Below, in pieces: positions 46,668 through 57,898 of a stretch of DNA of 64,000 nucleotides. The position numbers and the translations under genes were made by a program. The DNA is from Reichenbachiella versicolor (lineage in GTDB: Bacteria > Bacteroidota > Bacteroidia > Cytophagales > Cyclobacteriaceae): positions 744,001-808,000 of the forward strand of contig NZ_QFZQ01000002.1 in assembly GCF_003171675.1 (NCBI RefSeq). Reading direction: 5' to 3'. Numbering within the stretch: position 1 is the stretch's first letter; each line of letters opens with the position of its first letter. The notes below the pieces were generated by a model. That model made no database searches. It had not been told where the DNA came from and saw only the letters and a list, made by a program, of their open reading frames with translations.

Positions 46668-47651
46668 TTAAATCCCCTTCTCATTTAACACAAATGGCCT
46701 CCCTATACTCCTATCCTTGGTAGGGAAGTCGTCTGGTACAGCTTGAGTCACAGTACCTGTAGCTGCCCATTCAGCACCTCTTAAAAAAGTTGTGATAAAA
46801 CCTACTCCTTCAAATGCTGAGGTATCATGTCCAAGAGTAGTATGAAACACACGTCCTTTTTCATAATCAATTACCATCAAGACTGGCTCATGTCTATTGG
46901 TGGGAGCTTTTTGGTTTTGATCTTTCCCTGTTGCTAAAACCGTCATATTTTTAGCCGGGCCTCTCAACTTTGCATAGCATTCATCGCTTGCTGTTAACCA
47001 TTGGGAAGGTAAGCCATCGGTGATTGGATGATCAGTTACTCTGAGAGTAATTGGAAACTCATGTTTAGGGCCATGTGCCCCACATTTACCTGGAGTTTTA
47101 TCAATTTTTAATTCGCCTTCATTTGTATAATAAACATATGGGCCATCCTTCTCATTCCTGCCTCCCCAGCCGCCTATGCCTATCATTTCATTATAACTTT
47201 TCCACTTCGGAAATGAGTTATCAGCGGCATGTACAGATACAAAGCCCCCTCCTTTGCGCATATATTTTTCAAATGCTTCTTGAGTCTCCAGTGGCCATGA
47301 TGCTGCTTTCCATCCAAAGTTCGATATCACCACATCATATTTTTTGAAGTCAGGAGCAAATAAGGAATCTGACTTTGGCTGTTTCAGATCCTCTGACAAG
47401 TTAGTTTCTACTTTATTTAAAAAAGCCTTTTGCGGACCTGCTTTCCAGGTATATCTTGACCTGTAAACATCTACAGTAAAGAGTCCTGGTTCTTCTAGAT
47501 ATTGCTTCATCATTACTGTAGACTTAGGCCATACTGCATGATTATTTTGTCCATCAACTATAAGTGCTTTTAGCTTACTTTTCTTAGGGTAATTTGCACA
47601 GGCAGTAATACTTACCAACGTAAGAATTAATAGGAGCAGTCTTTTCATCAT
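46668..47651 (-). CDS. ThuA-domain lipoprotein
   Basis: 327 residues with a lipoprotein-type start (SITACANY, Cys near 18). Whole-length match to the ThuA-like fold, a class I glutamine amidotransferase-like domain seen in Bacteroidota sugar genes: KALIVDGQNNHAVWPKS, then YDVVISNFGWKAASWP, GGGFVSVHAADNSFP, NEMIGIGGWGG and GRVFHTTLGHDTSAFEG. The true biochemical role of ThuA proteins is not settled; they are linked to trehalose or other sugar use and may hydrolyse or isomerise sugars. Envelope-located here. Single gene with its own terminator. Confidence 0.85.
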   Translation of the reverse strand: MMKRLLLLILTLVSITACANYPKKSKLKALIVDGQNNHAVWPKSTVMMKQYLEEPGLFTVDVYRSRYTWKAGPQKAFLNKVETNLSEDLKQPKSDSLFAPDFKKYDVVISNFGWKAASWPLETQEAFEKYMRKGGGFVSVHAADNSFPKWKSYNEMIGIGGWGGRNEKDGPYVYYTNEGELKIDKTPGKCGAHGPKHEFPITLRVTDHPITDGLPSQWLTASDECYAKLRGPAKNMTVLATGKDQNQKAPTNRHEPVLMVIDYEKGRVFHTTLGHDTSAFEGVGFITTFLRGAEWAATGTVTQAVPDDFPTKDRSIGRPFVLNEKGI

Positions 47652-47766
47652 TCTATCTTATTTTATCTATTCAAACTGTAAAACATTGAACTGTTAAATA
47701 GTTATCTCTCAAATATATCTAGTAAAGAAATCTATGCTGTTCGGAATTTTTCAGTTCCTAAAAACA

Positions 47767-47800
47767 AAAATACCAGCCCGATTTCTCGAACTGGTATTTT
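47767..47800 (-). terminator. Terminator of the ligA-dapA operon
   Basis: 10-bp stem aaaataccag/ctggtatttt (47767-47776 with 47791-47800), 14-nt loop, ending on the minus strand in a T-rich stretch, 24 bases past the dapA stop. Confidence 0.7.
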
Positions 47801-47823
47801 ATTAATCCTTTTAGATTGTTTTC

Positions 47824-48691
47824 TTATAAAGTCTGATACTTTGATTTTAGTTCTTGATCAAGACCTTCTGTGACTGGAACTAGTGGCAATCTTAACTGCC
47901 CTCCTCCTATACCAAAATTCTTAAGTAATGATTTAATTCCTGCAGGACTACCTTCTTTGAATATCAAATCTAAAAAAGGAACTACGGTATCGTTGATCTT
48001 ATCCGCTCCTGATTTATCTCCTTTTAAAGACAAATTAACCATTTCAGCAGTTTTCTTAGGAAGTGCATTGGCAATTACAGATATCACTCCATGTCCTCCT
48101 GCAGCTATGAAAGGTACTATCAAATCATCATCACCTGAAGTCAATAGAAAATCTTCAGGCATAGCATGAGCTATCTCAAGAGTCTGCTGAAGGTTACCAC
48201 CAGAGGCTTCCTTTACCCCTATAATATTGGGATGCTTAGCTAACTCAAGGACTGTTTTCGCTTCCATATTTGTCCCCGTTCTTTTAGGTACATTATATAA
48301 AATTATTGGCTTTTTTGCTGCATCTGCTACAGCTGTATAGTGCTCTATTAAACCTTGTTGACTAGGTCTATTGTAATAAGGAGTTACGACCAAAAAAGCA
48401 TCTACTTCTTCATCGAAATTCTGATATTGCTCAACAAGAGACATTGTATTATTACCACCCATTCCATAGACAATCGGTAGTCCTTTGGTATTCTTTTCTT
48501 TAACAAATCTCAACACAGCCAACTTTTCTTCTACTGACAAAGTTGGAGATTCTGCTGTAGTACCCATTACTACTAAATAGTCAACACCTCCTTGTGATAC
48601 GTGATCAACTAGCTTCGCCAATGAATCAAAATCTATACTTTTATCATCATTAAACGGCGTTACCATCGCCACTCCCGTACCTTTTAGTTTT

Positions 48692-48699
<8 letters not shown>
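47824..48699 (-). CDS. dapA: 4-hydroxy-tetrahydrodipicolinate synthase
   Basis: 291 residues, normal length. DapA condenses pyruvate with aspartate semialdehyde in lysine and diaminopimelate synthesis. Schiff-base Lys163 in NIIGVKEASGG, Tyr135 in IILYNVPKRTG, the Thr47/48 pair in VMGTTAESPT, Tyr109 in TPYYNRP and Arg140 are all present. The start overlaps the end of the preceding DUF6913-like gene by 8 bases, giving translational coupling after ligA. No other dap gene is in the window. Confidence 0.95.
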
Positions 48700-51277
<2,578 letters not shown>

Positions 51278-51381
51278 TAGACTATAGACCATAGTAAAAT
51301 AGATCATTTAGCTATAGCGAATTAAGTCTTCAATATGATTTGACACTTTATCCATTCTCATAGACTATGGCCTTTTATTGC

Positions 51382-51389
51382 TACCTTTG
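51382..51389 (+). promoter_or_regulatory. Candidate -7 box (TACCTTTG) for der-sprT
   Basis: Exact TAnnTTTG match 26 bases before the TTG start at 51416; no good -33 element, so only partly supported. Confidence 0.45.
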
Positions 51390-51415
51390 CCGCTCAAATT
51401 AAATCGGAGAAGAAA

Positions 51416-52732
51416 TTGTCTAATATAGTTGCAATAGCGGGAAGACCAAATGTAGGGAAGTCAACACTGTTCAACCGTCTAGTAGAACAGAAAAAAGCCA
51501 TCATGGATGATGAAAGTGGTGTCACTAGAGACCGACACTATGGATTTTCTCAGTGGAATGGAAAACACTTTACTGTAATTGATACTGGAGGTTATGTAAC
51601 TGGTTCTGACGATATCTTTGAAGAAAGAATCCGTGATCAGGTTAAGCTTGCTCTTGATGAGGCTAGTGTCGTCTTATTTATGGTAGACTGCCATGATGGG
51701 CTTACTGATATGGACAAAGACTTTGCAAATATCTTAAGAGAAATCAAAAAACCTGTATTCATAGTAGCCAATAAAGCTGATAATCCAGACTTGGAAATGC
51801 AATCTGCTGAGTTTTATGGTCTGGGCTTAGAAAGCAATGTATATACGATTGCCTCTACTAGTGGATCAGGTACAGGAGACCTTCTAGACGACGTAGTTAA
51901 TCAGTTCGAAGAAAGTGATGATGAAAACCCAGAAGAAGGAATACCAAGAATATCAATCCTTGGTCGTCCTAATGCTGGTAAATCTTCTTTTCTTAATGCT
52001 CTATTAGGCAAGGACAGAACTATAGTCACTGACATAGCTGGGACTACAAGAGACTCAATTAATACGAGATATAAGCTTTTTGGAAAAGACTTTATACTTA
52101 CTGATACAGCAGGGATCCGAAAGAAAACCAAAGTAAAGGAAGATATTGAATTCTATTCTGTACTTCGTGCTATTCAATCACTGCAAGATAGCGATGTCTG
52201 TATAGTCATGATCGATGCCAGTAGAGGTTTCGAATCTCAAGACATGAGTATCATCTCTTTGGCTCATAAATACAAAAAGGGTATTATGATCATGGTCAAC
52301 AAATGGGACCTGATTGAAAATAAAGACAGTAAAACAACGGAAAAGTTTAAGAAAGAAATCTATGAAAAGCTAGGTAACCCACTTTCTTATATCCCAATTA
52401 TCTTCACTTCGGTGATGACTAAGCAAAGAATCTTTCAAGCAATAGAATTAGCAATAGAAGTCAATGATAATAGGACCAGAAGAATTCCTACTTCAGAGAT
52501 CAATGATGCTATGCTTCCTGAAATTGAGAAGTATCCACCACCGGCACTAAAAGGTAAATACATTAAGATAAAGTATATTACTCAGCTACCAACACGTACT
52601 CCTTCATTTGCTTTTTTCTGTAATCTACCCCAGTATATAAAAGAACCGTATGAACGGTTCCTAATGAATAAATTGAGAGGCTATTTCAACTTCCAAGGAG
52701 TACCTATTAAAATATATTTCCGTAAGAAATAA
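51416..52732 (+). CDS. der: Ribosome assembly GTPase Der (EngA)
   Basis: 438 residues with a TTG start; the protein beginning SNIVAIAGRPNVGKSTLFNR fits the usual start of Der. Two GTPase domains in tandem: first P-loop GRPNVGKS (9-16) with DTGG and NKAD, second GRPNAGKS (about 181-188) with DTAG and NKWD, followed by the C-terminal KH-like domain (about 350-438). Der acts in maturation of the 50S ribosomal subunit. The sprT-like gene starts 3 bases after the stop, so both are one transcript ending in the terminator at 53359. Confidence 0.96.
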   Translation: MSNIVAIAGRPNVGKSTLFNRLVEQKKAIMDDESGVTRDRHYGFSQWNGKHFTVIDTGGYVTGSDDIFEERIRDQVKLALDEASVVLFMVDCHDGLTDMDKDFANILREIKKPVFIVANKADNPDLEMQSAEFYGLGLESNVYTIASTSGSGTGDLLDDVVNQFEESDDENPEEGIPRISILGRPNAGKSSFLNALLGKDRTIVTDIAGTTRDSINTRYKLFGKDFILTDTAGIRKKTKVKEDIEFYSVLRAIQSLQDSDVCIVMIDASRGFESQDMSIISLAHKYKKGIMIMVNKWDLIENKDSKTTEKFKKEIYEKLGNPLSYIPIIFTSVMTKQRIFQAIELAIEVNDNRTRRIPTSEINDAMLPEIEKYPPPALKGKYIKIKYITQLPTRTPSFAFFCNLPQYIKEPYERFLMNKLRGYFNFQGVPIKIYFRKK

Positions 52733-52735
52733 GAC

Positions 52736-53350
52736 GTGACAACTCCAAACCCTAGGGCACTTTTTGAAAAATTTGTCCCCGCCTTAGCGGTTGACTATTG
52801 TTTTGACCTTTGGGATCAAAATGGCTTTAACCTGAAGGTCACCCGTAGCAGATCTTCTAAATTGGGAGACTACAGATTCGATCAATCAAATGGCATCCAT
52901 AGTATTTCTGTAAATCATGATTTGAATCCTTATTCTTTCTTAATCACCTACATCCATGAAGTAGCCCATAAAATAAACTTTGACTTACACCAAAACAAAG
53001 TTGATCCACATGGAAGTGAATGGAAACTACAGTTTAAAAAGCTAATGATTCCTATGTTAAGAGAAGATATCTTTCCTATGGAAATACTGGCACCGCTAGC
53101 TCTACACATGAAGAACCCAAAAGCATCAAGTGTTCGTGATTCAAACCTGCAAAGTGCTTTGTCAAAATATGATTCTAATAAGAAAGGAATTCTACTCAAA
53201 GAGATTGAATTAGGGCAAAAGTTCTTGTTCAGAAAAAAAGTTTATAAGAAAGTAGAAACAAAGCGTACAAGATCAGTATGTGAACACTTAGATTCAGGAA
53301 AAATGTACCTAATTCCAGACTCTGCAATAGTGAGCGGATTTAAGAATTGA
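52736..53350 (+). CDS. SprT-like zinc metalloprotease
   Basis: 204 residues from GTG at 52736, 3 bases after der. The metal site HExxH is in YIHEVAHKINF with further acidic/His residues after it (HGSEWKLQFKKL). The N-terminal region GDYRFDQSNGIHSISVNHDLNP matches SprT-family substrate-side strands. The C-terminal part (about 150-204) has a basic segment and a Cys (SVCEHLDSG), but no complete zinc ribbon. SprT/Spartan proteins cleave DNA-crosslinked proteins or act as unknown proteases; role here not established. Confidence 0.85.
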   Translation: MTTPNPRALFEKFVPALAVDYCFDLWDQNGFNLKVTRSRSSKLGDYRFDQSNGIHSISVNHDLNPYSFLITYIHEVAHKINFDLHQNKVDPHGSEWKLQFKKLMIPMLREDIFPMEILAPLALHMKNPKASSVRDSNLQSALSKYDSNKKGILLKEIELGQKFLFRKKVYKKVETKRTRSVCEHLDSGKMYLIPDSAIVSGFKN

Positions 53351-53358
53351 CATAAAAA

Positions 53359-53399
53359 AACCAGAAGACTCGCTTCTGGTTCAGTTTTTTTTTTTTTTT
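53359..53399 (+). terminator. Strong terminator of der-sprT with a 15-T run
   Basis: 9-bp stem aaccagaag/cttctggtt (53359-53367 with 53373-53381), 5-nt loop, then 15 consecutive T (53385-53399). It lies between converging genes and may act both ways because A-rich sequence precedes it. Confidence 0.85.
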
Positions 53400-53415
53400 A
53401 GAATCCGGATCTATT

Positions 53416-53925
53416 TCAATTTATGGAACCTTTCGCCTGTGCTATCATCTGGTTAGCTTGACCAGTGAATGCCTTAGCTCCTCCAGCCATATATCCCATT
53501 TTACCAATTGCTTTTATCTCAAAACGACTCGTAGCTTGATCTTTGGTAAGATCAAAAATCCAAATTGTAGGAAAACCTGTCACTTGGAAAGCCTTTTGAA
53601 GTTCATAATTCTGAGATTTTTGTTGCTCTGACAACTGCTTTCTACGAGGATAATCAAGTTCTAAAAGGACTACGTTTTCTTCGGCCCAAGATTGAAACTC
53701 TTTCTTTTTGAAAACTTCTGCTGATAATCTTTTACACCAGCCACACCAATCGCTTCCTGTAAAATTAGCCATAATTGGCTTGCCTGTGGATTCAGAGATT
53801 TCATATGCTTTCTCAATTTCAACTAACCAGCCATCATGCTCAGCTTGAGCAAAACCTGTAGTCTGCGCCACAGCGCTAGAAAAAGAAAAAGTAAGGACGG
53901 CGGCAACAATCAAAAGAGATTTCAT
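53416..53925 (-). CDS. Periplasmic thioredoxin-fold protein
   Basis: 169 residues from ATG at 53925-53923; an ATG three codons earlier (53934) is also possible. Signal peptide (MKSLLIVAAVLTFSFSSAVA). Redox motif CGWC in NFTGSDWCGWCKRLSAEVF, then a thioredoxin-type strand VVLLELDYP and cis-Pro segment VTGFPTIWIFD. Belongs to the DUF255/thioredoxin_7-like group of Bacteroidota; probably reduces or isomerises envelope disulfides or protects against oxidative stress. Substrate not known. Single gene. Confidence 0.85.
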   Translation of the reverse strand: MKSLLIVAAVLTFSFSSAVAQTTGFAQAEHDGWLVEIEKAYEISESTGKPIMANFTGSDWCGWCKRLSAEVFKKKEFQSWAEENVVLLELDYPRRKQLSEQQKSQNYELQKAFQVTGFPTIWIFDLTKDQATSRFEIKAIGKMGYMAGGAKAFTGQANQMIAQAKGSIN

Positions 53926-54079
53926 AATTATCATTTTAGATTTCTACTCTCTAAACCACAAAAATAGAAGAAATGTTTCTGTGCAAAGCTAAAAAAACAA
54001 CATAATAGCATAAAAAGCTCTAATTAAGCAGACGAAAAGATTAATCAGTATATTTAATCGAGCGAAACCGACAGCGTAT

Positions 54080-54268
54080 ATGGATTCAGAAAATCAAGAG
54101 CATCAGCGCGAACATTGTCAAAGATGCCAAAAACGGGCAGTATTGTTATGCAAAGAGTGTGGTAGATATTGGTGTACCAAATGTCATGAAGAACTAGGCA
54201 AACCGGGACTATTCGCTGGTAAATGTGGTGCATGTGATGGAATAGTAGTCAGAATGCACCATACATAA
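54080..54268 (+). CDS. Small zinc-binding protein with CxxC pairs
   Basis: 62 residues, no signal peptide. Four Cys pairs or near-pairs: HCQRC, LCKEC, WCTKCH and KCGAC, i.e. C-x2-C repeated, enough for two zinc sites, resembling B-box or ribbon proteins. It overlaps nothing and ends one base before the stop of the converging START-like gene. Its small size and cysteine content suggest a nucleic-acid- or protein-binding adaptor; function unknown. Confidence 0.6.
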   Translation: MDSENQEHQREHCQRCQKRAVLLCKECGRYWCTKCHEELGKPGLFAGKCGACDGIVVRMHHT

Positions 54269-54655
54269 TCATCCTCCGACTATCTCTTTCAAGTCATGAA
54301 TTAACCCATCCCAAAGCTCTCTCAATTCCTCTTGGTCATCAATCTCAGAATAATCAGTCACTTTCAAAAAATTCCCTGAGGTCATTTCGCTTGTAAGAAT
54401 CTCAAACTTGACATAGCTAGGATCTGGATCTTCTTCATCTATGAATTCAATCTTAATCTCATGATTGGTTCTATGCGAAACTATCTTAGCTAGATTCTCC
54501 TCTCCATCCCAAATAATAATTAGATTTTTCTGAGGATTGATATTGACATCATCAGCATACCATTGTGCCAACCCACTGGCAGTGGACAAATATGTGTAGA
54601 GCATTTTATTAGATGCTTTGAATTCATACTCTCCAACAAACTCAAATTTACTCAT
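54269..54655 (-). CDS. START-like (SRPBCC) domain protein
   Basis: 128 residues, one full helix-grip domain: FVGEYEFKASNKMLYTYLSTASGLAQWYADDV, then IIWDGEENLAKIVSHRTN and SGNFLKVTDYSE, the signature of Bacteroidota START-like proteins related to AHSA1. It binds a hydrophobic ligand or acts as a co-chaperone-type protein. Ends adjacent to the converging small zinc protein gene. The upstream side faces the tRNA gene, transcribed the other way. Confidence 0.85.
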   Translation of the reverse strand: MSKFEFVGEYEFKASNKMLYTYLSTASGLAQWYADDVNINPQKNLIIIWDGEENLAKIVSHRTNHEIKIEFIDEEDPDPSYVKFEILTSEMTSGNFLKVTDYSEIDDQEELRELWDGLIHDLKEIVGG

Positions 54656-54724
54656 GGTAGTGGTTCATTTTCAGTTACTAATAAATTTAATAGGCCAGTA
54701 TCGAATATTTTCTTGCAAGATAAG

Positions 54725-54754
54725 TTGAAAAAACGAAACCATTCAATACATTTG
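54725..54754 (+). promoter_or_regulatory. Promoter of the tRNA gene (TTG-N19-TACATTTG)
   Basis: A -33 TTG (54725-54727) and -7 box TACATTTG (54747-54754) are separated by exactly 19 bases, the optimal Bacteroidota spacing; transcription would start near 54761, nine bases before the mature tRNA 5' end. Confidence 0.75.
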
Positions 54755-54769
54755 CACCTCCAAAAAAAT

Positions 54770-54843
54770 GGCGAGGTAGCTCAGTTGGTTAGAGCGCAGG
54801 ATTCATAACCCTGAGGTCACGGGTTCAACTCCCGTCTTCGCTA
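54770..54843 (+). tRNA. tRNA with CAT anticodon (probably elongator Met)
   Basis: A complete cloverleaf of 74 bases: acceptor GGCGAGG/CTTCGCT (two G-U pairs), D-stem gctc/gagc, T-stem acggg/cccgt with TTCAACT loop, anticodon loop ttCATaa, and A73. The CCA end is not encoded. Anticodon stem cagga/ccctg has an A31-C39 mismatch. The paired first base and absence of three G-C pairs under the anticodon exclude initiator tRNA. CAT could also belong to tRNA-Ile (modified to read AUA); Met is favoured but not proven. Confidence 0.88.
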
Positions 54844-54850
54844 CTAAAGC

Positions 54851-54890
54851 AAAGCCCTTGTATTTCGTAATATAAGGGTTTTTGTTTTTT
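54851..54890 (+). terminator. Terminator of the tRNA gene
   Basis: A 13-bp stem with two G-U pairs (54851-54863 with 54870-54882), 6-nt loop, followed by tgtttttt. Confidence 0.75.
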
Positions 54891-54964
54891 CAGGAGATAC
54901 GAATCTAGATTAATTGACAACTCCACTTTCTATAGAAATACCCTCTCACATCATATTCCTGATG

Positions 54965-54972
54965 TAGATTTG
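54965..54972 (+). promoter_or_regulatory. Candidate -7 box (TAGATTTG) before leuS
   Basis: Exact TAnnTTTG match 46 bases before the start of leuS; no -33 TTG at 19 bases, so weak. Confidence 0.35.
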
Positions 54973-55018
54973 CAGACTTAAAATTTTCAGCAGCCCCAAA
55001 CAAGACGTCTATATAAAA

Positions 55019-57802
55019 ATGGCCGAATACAATTTTTTAGAAACCGAAAAAAAATGGCAAGCCTTCTGGCAAGAAAATGAATCATTCAAAGCAGAAGTAG
55101 ATACTTCAAAGCCAAAGTTTTATGCACTTGATATGTTTCCATATCCTTCAGGAGCAGGTTTACATGTAGGTCACCCTCTTGGCTATATCGCCTCTGACAT
55201 TGTATCTAGATATAAGCGAATCAAAGGCTTCAATGTTCTTCATCCAATGGGTTTTGATGCCTTTGGTTTACCTGCTGAGCAATATGCTATTCAGACTGGG
55301 CAACATCCTGCTATCACTACAGAAGAAAATATAAATAGATACAAGGAGCAGCTAAGAAACATCGGTTTCTCTTTCGACTGGTCTAAGGAGACACAAACCT
55401 GTGATCCAAATTACTACAAATGGACACAATGGATTTTTATTCAGCTTTTTAATAGCTGGTATAATAATGATGCAAACAAGGCTGAAAGCATTGACTCTTT
55501 AGTTTCGTCATTTGAAAAAAATGGTAACACTGGAGTAAATGCTACTTGTGATGAGGATACAGCTTCTTTTTCTGCTGAAGACTGGAAAGGTTACTCAGAA
55601 GCTGAACAACAGGAGATTCTGTTAAAGTACAGGTTAACTTATCTATCTGAAACGACAGTAAACTGGTGTCCTGAACTAGGAACTGTATTAGCTCAAGACG
55701 AAATCAAGGATGGATACTCCGAAAGAGGCGGGTACCCTGTAGTCAAAAAACTCATGAAACAATGGAGCATGAGAATTTCGGCTTATGCAGAAAGGTTACT
55801 ATCTGGTCTTGACAAATTGGAGTGGTCAGATCCTTTAAAAGAAATGCAACGTAACTGGATTGGAAAATCTCAAGGTACTGAGATGACCATGAAAGTGGAC
55901 GGGCATGACGAGACGATTACTGTTTTCACTACTCGTATTGATACTGTGTACGGTGTGAGTTTTCTAGTACTTGCTCCTGAGCTTGAACTAATCGAGAAAA
56001 TTACTACTCCGGAACAAAAGCAAATCGTAGATGAGTATGTCAGTGTAGCTAAAAACAGATCAGAAAGAGATCGAATGAGCGATGTAAAAACTGTCTCTGG
56101 AGCATTTACAGGTGCCTACGCAATCAATCCATTCAATGATGAGAAAGTTCCTATTTATATAGCAGACTACGTATTAGCAGGATATGGGACAGGTGCAGTC
56201 ATGGCAGTACCTGGAGGAGACCAAAGAGACTTTGACTTTGCTAAACATTTTGACCTTCCTATTCTTCCTGTCTATGAAGGTATGGACGTAAGTGAAAAAG
56301 CTGATGCTACTAAGGAGGGCAAAATCATCAATGAAGGTATTTTCAAGGGATTGAATTTCCAAGAAGCTACTGATACAGGTATCAAGTTCTTGGAGGATAA
56401 GGACATAGGTTCTGGAAAAATCAACTATCGAATCAGAGATGCTATCTTCGCACGTCAGCGATACTGGGGTGAGCCTGTACCTATCTATTTCAAAGATGGC
56501 ATCCCATATCCAGTAGCAGCTGAAGACTTACCTATCATTCTTCCTGAAGTAGACAAATACCTTCCTACTGAAGACGGTGATCCTCCATTAGGAAGAGCTG
56601 AAAATTTCACCTATACACCTACTGGATCAAGCGAGGCATACCCACTTGAACTAAGCACAATGCCTGGATGGGCTGGATCTAGCTGGTATTGGTACAGATA
56701 TATGGATGCGAACAATGGAGAGGCTTTCGTCGCTGAAGATGTAATTTCTTACTGGAAGGATGTGGATCTCTATATAGGAGGTACTGAGCACGCTACAGGT
56801 CACTTGCTTTACTCTAGATTCTGGAACAAGGTATTGTTTGATCTTGGCTTTGTCAAAGTTGAAGAACCATTCAAAAAGCTTGTCAACCAAGGAATGATTC
56901 AAGGAAGGTCTAACTTTGTCTACAGGGTAAAGGGAACTAATCAGTTTGTTTCTGAGGGGTTGAAGAAGGAATACGATACTACTCCGATGCATGTGGATGT
57001 ATCTATAGTCAGCAATGATATACTAGATACTGAAGCTTTTAAAAGCTGGAGACCAGATTTGGCAGATGCTGAATTTGTTCTTGAAGATGGTAAGTACAAG
57101 TGTGGCTACGAAGTAGAAAAGATGTCAAAGTCAAAATACAACGTAGTCAATCCTGATGATATTATTAATAAATATGGTGCGGATACACTAAGAATGTATG
57201 AGATGTTCCTAGGGCCTCTAGAACAATTCAAACCATGGAATACTCACGGCATCGATGGCGTATTCAAATTCTTGAAAAAATTCTGGAGACTATTCCATGA
57301 TGGCAACAACAACTTCAATGTATCTGACGAAAAGGCTAAACCGGAAGAGCTGAAGATTCTTCATAAAGCAATCAAGAAGCTTGAAGAAGATATCAATAGC
57401 TTGTCGCTCAACACTTCTGTGAGCACGATGATGATTGCTGTAAATGAGTTGACTTCATTAAAATGCAATAAACGTGAGGTATTAGAAGGACTAGTAATAA
57501 TCTTATCACCATTCGCACCACATATCACAGAAGAACTTTGGGAGCTTTTGGGACACTCAGGAGGAATCAGTACAGCTACTTTCCCTAATTACGATGAGTC
57601 ATTATTAGTAGAGGCTGCTCACGAATACCCAATCTCTATCAACGGAAAAGTGAGAACTAAACTAAAATTCCCAATTGATATGAATCCGAAAGAAATTGAA
57701 TCTGAAGCTTTGGCTGATGAATCAGTTCAAAAATGGGTAGAAGGCAAGACTCCTAAGAAGGTTATCGTTGTACCTAAAAGAATAATTAATATCGTGATAT
57801 AA
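55019..57802 (+). CDS. leuS: Leucyl-tRNA synthetase
   Basis: 927 residues. The ATP-binding HIGH equivalent is HVGH (49-52) in [11 protein letters not shown], and KMSKS is at about 701-705 in [10 protein letters not shown]. Editing domain (CP1) occupies about 240-420 with TTRIDTVYG and [20 protein letters not shown] long insertion (about 155-205, [17 protein letters not shown]) is typical of Bacteroidota LeuRS. C-terminal anticodon-binding and leucine-specific domains are present ([13 protein letters not shown]). Charges tRNA-Leu. Single gene ending in a strong terminator. Confidence 0.97.
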   Translation: MAEYNFLETEKKWQAFWQENESFKAEVDTSKPKFYALDMFPYPSGAGLHVGHPLGYIASDIVSRYKRIKGFNVLHPMGFDAFGLPAEQYAIQTGQHPAITTEENINRYKEQLRNIGFSFDWSKETQTCDPNYYKWTQWIFIQLFNSWYNNDANKAESIDSLVSSFEKNGNTGVNATCDEDTASFSAEDWKGYSEAEQQEILLKYRLTYLSETTVNWCPELGTVLAQDEIKDGYSERGGYPVVKKLMKQWSMRISAYAERLLSGLDKLEWSDPLKEMQRNWIGKSQGTEMTMKVDGHDETITVFTTRIDTVYGVSFLVLAPELELIEKITTPEQKQIVDEYVSVAKNRSERDRMSDVKTVSGAFTGAYAINPFNDEKVPIYIADYVLAGYGTGAVMAVPGGDQRDFDFAKHFDLPILPVYEGMDVSEKADATKEGKIINEGIFKGLNFQEATDTGIKFLEDKDIGSGKINYRIRDAIFARQRYWGEPVPIYFKDGIPYPVAAEDLPIILPEVDKYLPTEDGDPPLGRAENFTYTPTGSSEAYPLELSTMPGWAGSSWYWYRYMDANNGEAFVAEDVISYWKDVDLYIGGTEHATGHLLYSRFWNKVLFDLGFVKVEEPFKKLVNQGMIQGRSNFVYRVKGTNQFVSEGLKKEYDTTPMHVDVSIVSNDILDTEAFKSWRPDLADAEFVLEDGKYKCGYEVEKMSKSKYNVVNPDDIINKYGADTLRMYEMFLGPLEQFKPWNTHGIDGVFKFLKKFWRLFHDGNNNFNVSDEKAKPEELKILHKAIKKLEEDINSLSLNTSVSTMMIAVNELTSLKCNKREVLEGLVIILSPFAPHITEELWELLGHSGGISTATFPNYDESLLVEAAHEYPISINGKVRTKLKFPIDMNPKEIESEALADESVQKWVEGKTPKKVIVVPKRIINIVI

Positions 57803-57822
57803 GCATCATTGATATCAAAGCA

Positions 57823-57857
57823 AAAAGCCCAGATTTGAAATTCAATTCTGGGCTTTT
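57823..57857 (+). terminator. Bidirectional terminator after leuS
   Basis: 11-bp perfect stem aaaagcccaga/tctgggctttt (57823-57833 with 57847-57857) with T run; the converging methyl-accepting protein gene ends at 57899 and can use it too. Confidence 0.85.
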
Positions 57858-57898
57858 CTTTATTACAAAACGGCATTTTAAGTAATTCCTTAGATGTC

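Noticed and set aside
53385-53399. 15-T run as an assembly error or mobile-element scar
   Set aside because: It directly follows a good stem-loop and serves as the terminator tail; its length could still vary between strains.
54770-54843. Initiator tRNA-Met
   Set aside because: The first acceptor pair is formed and the anticodon stem lacks three G-C pairs, so elongator Met (or Ile-CAT) is more likely.
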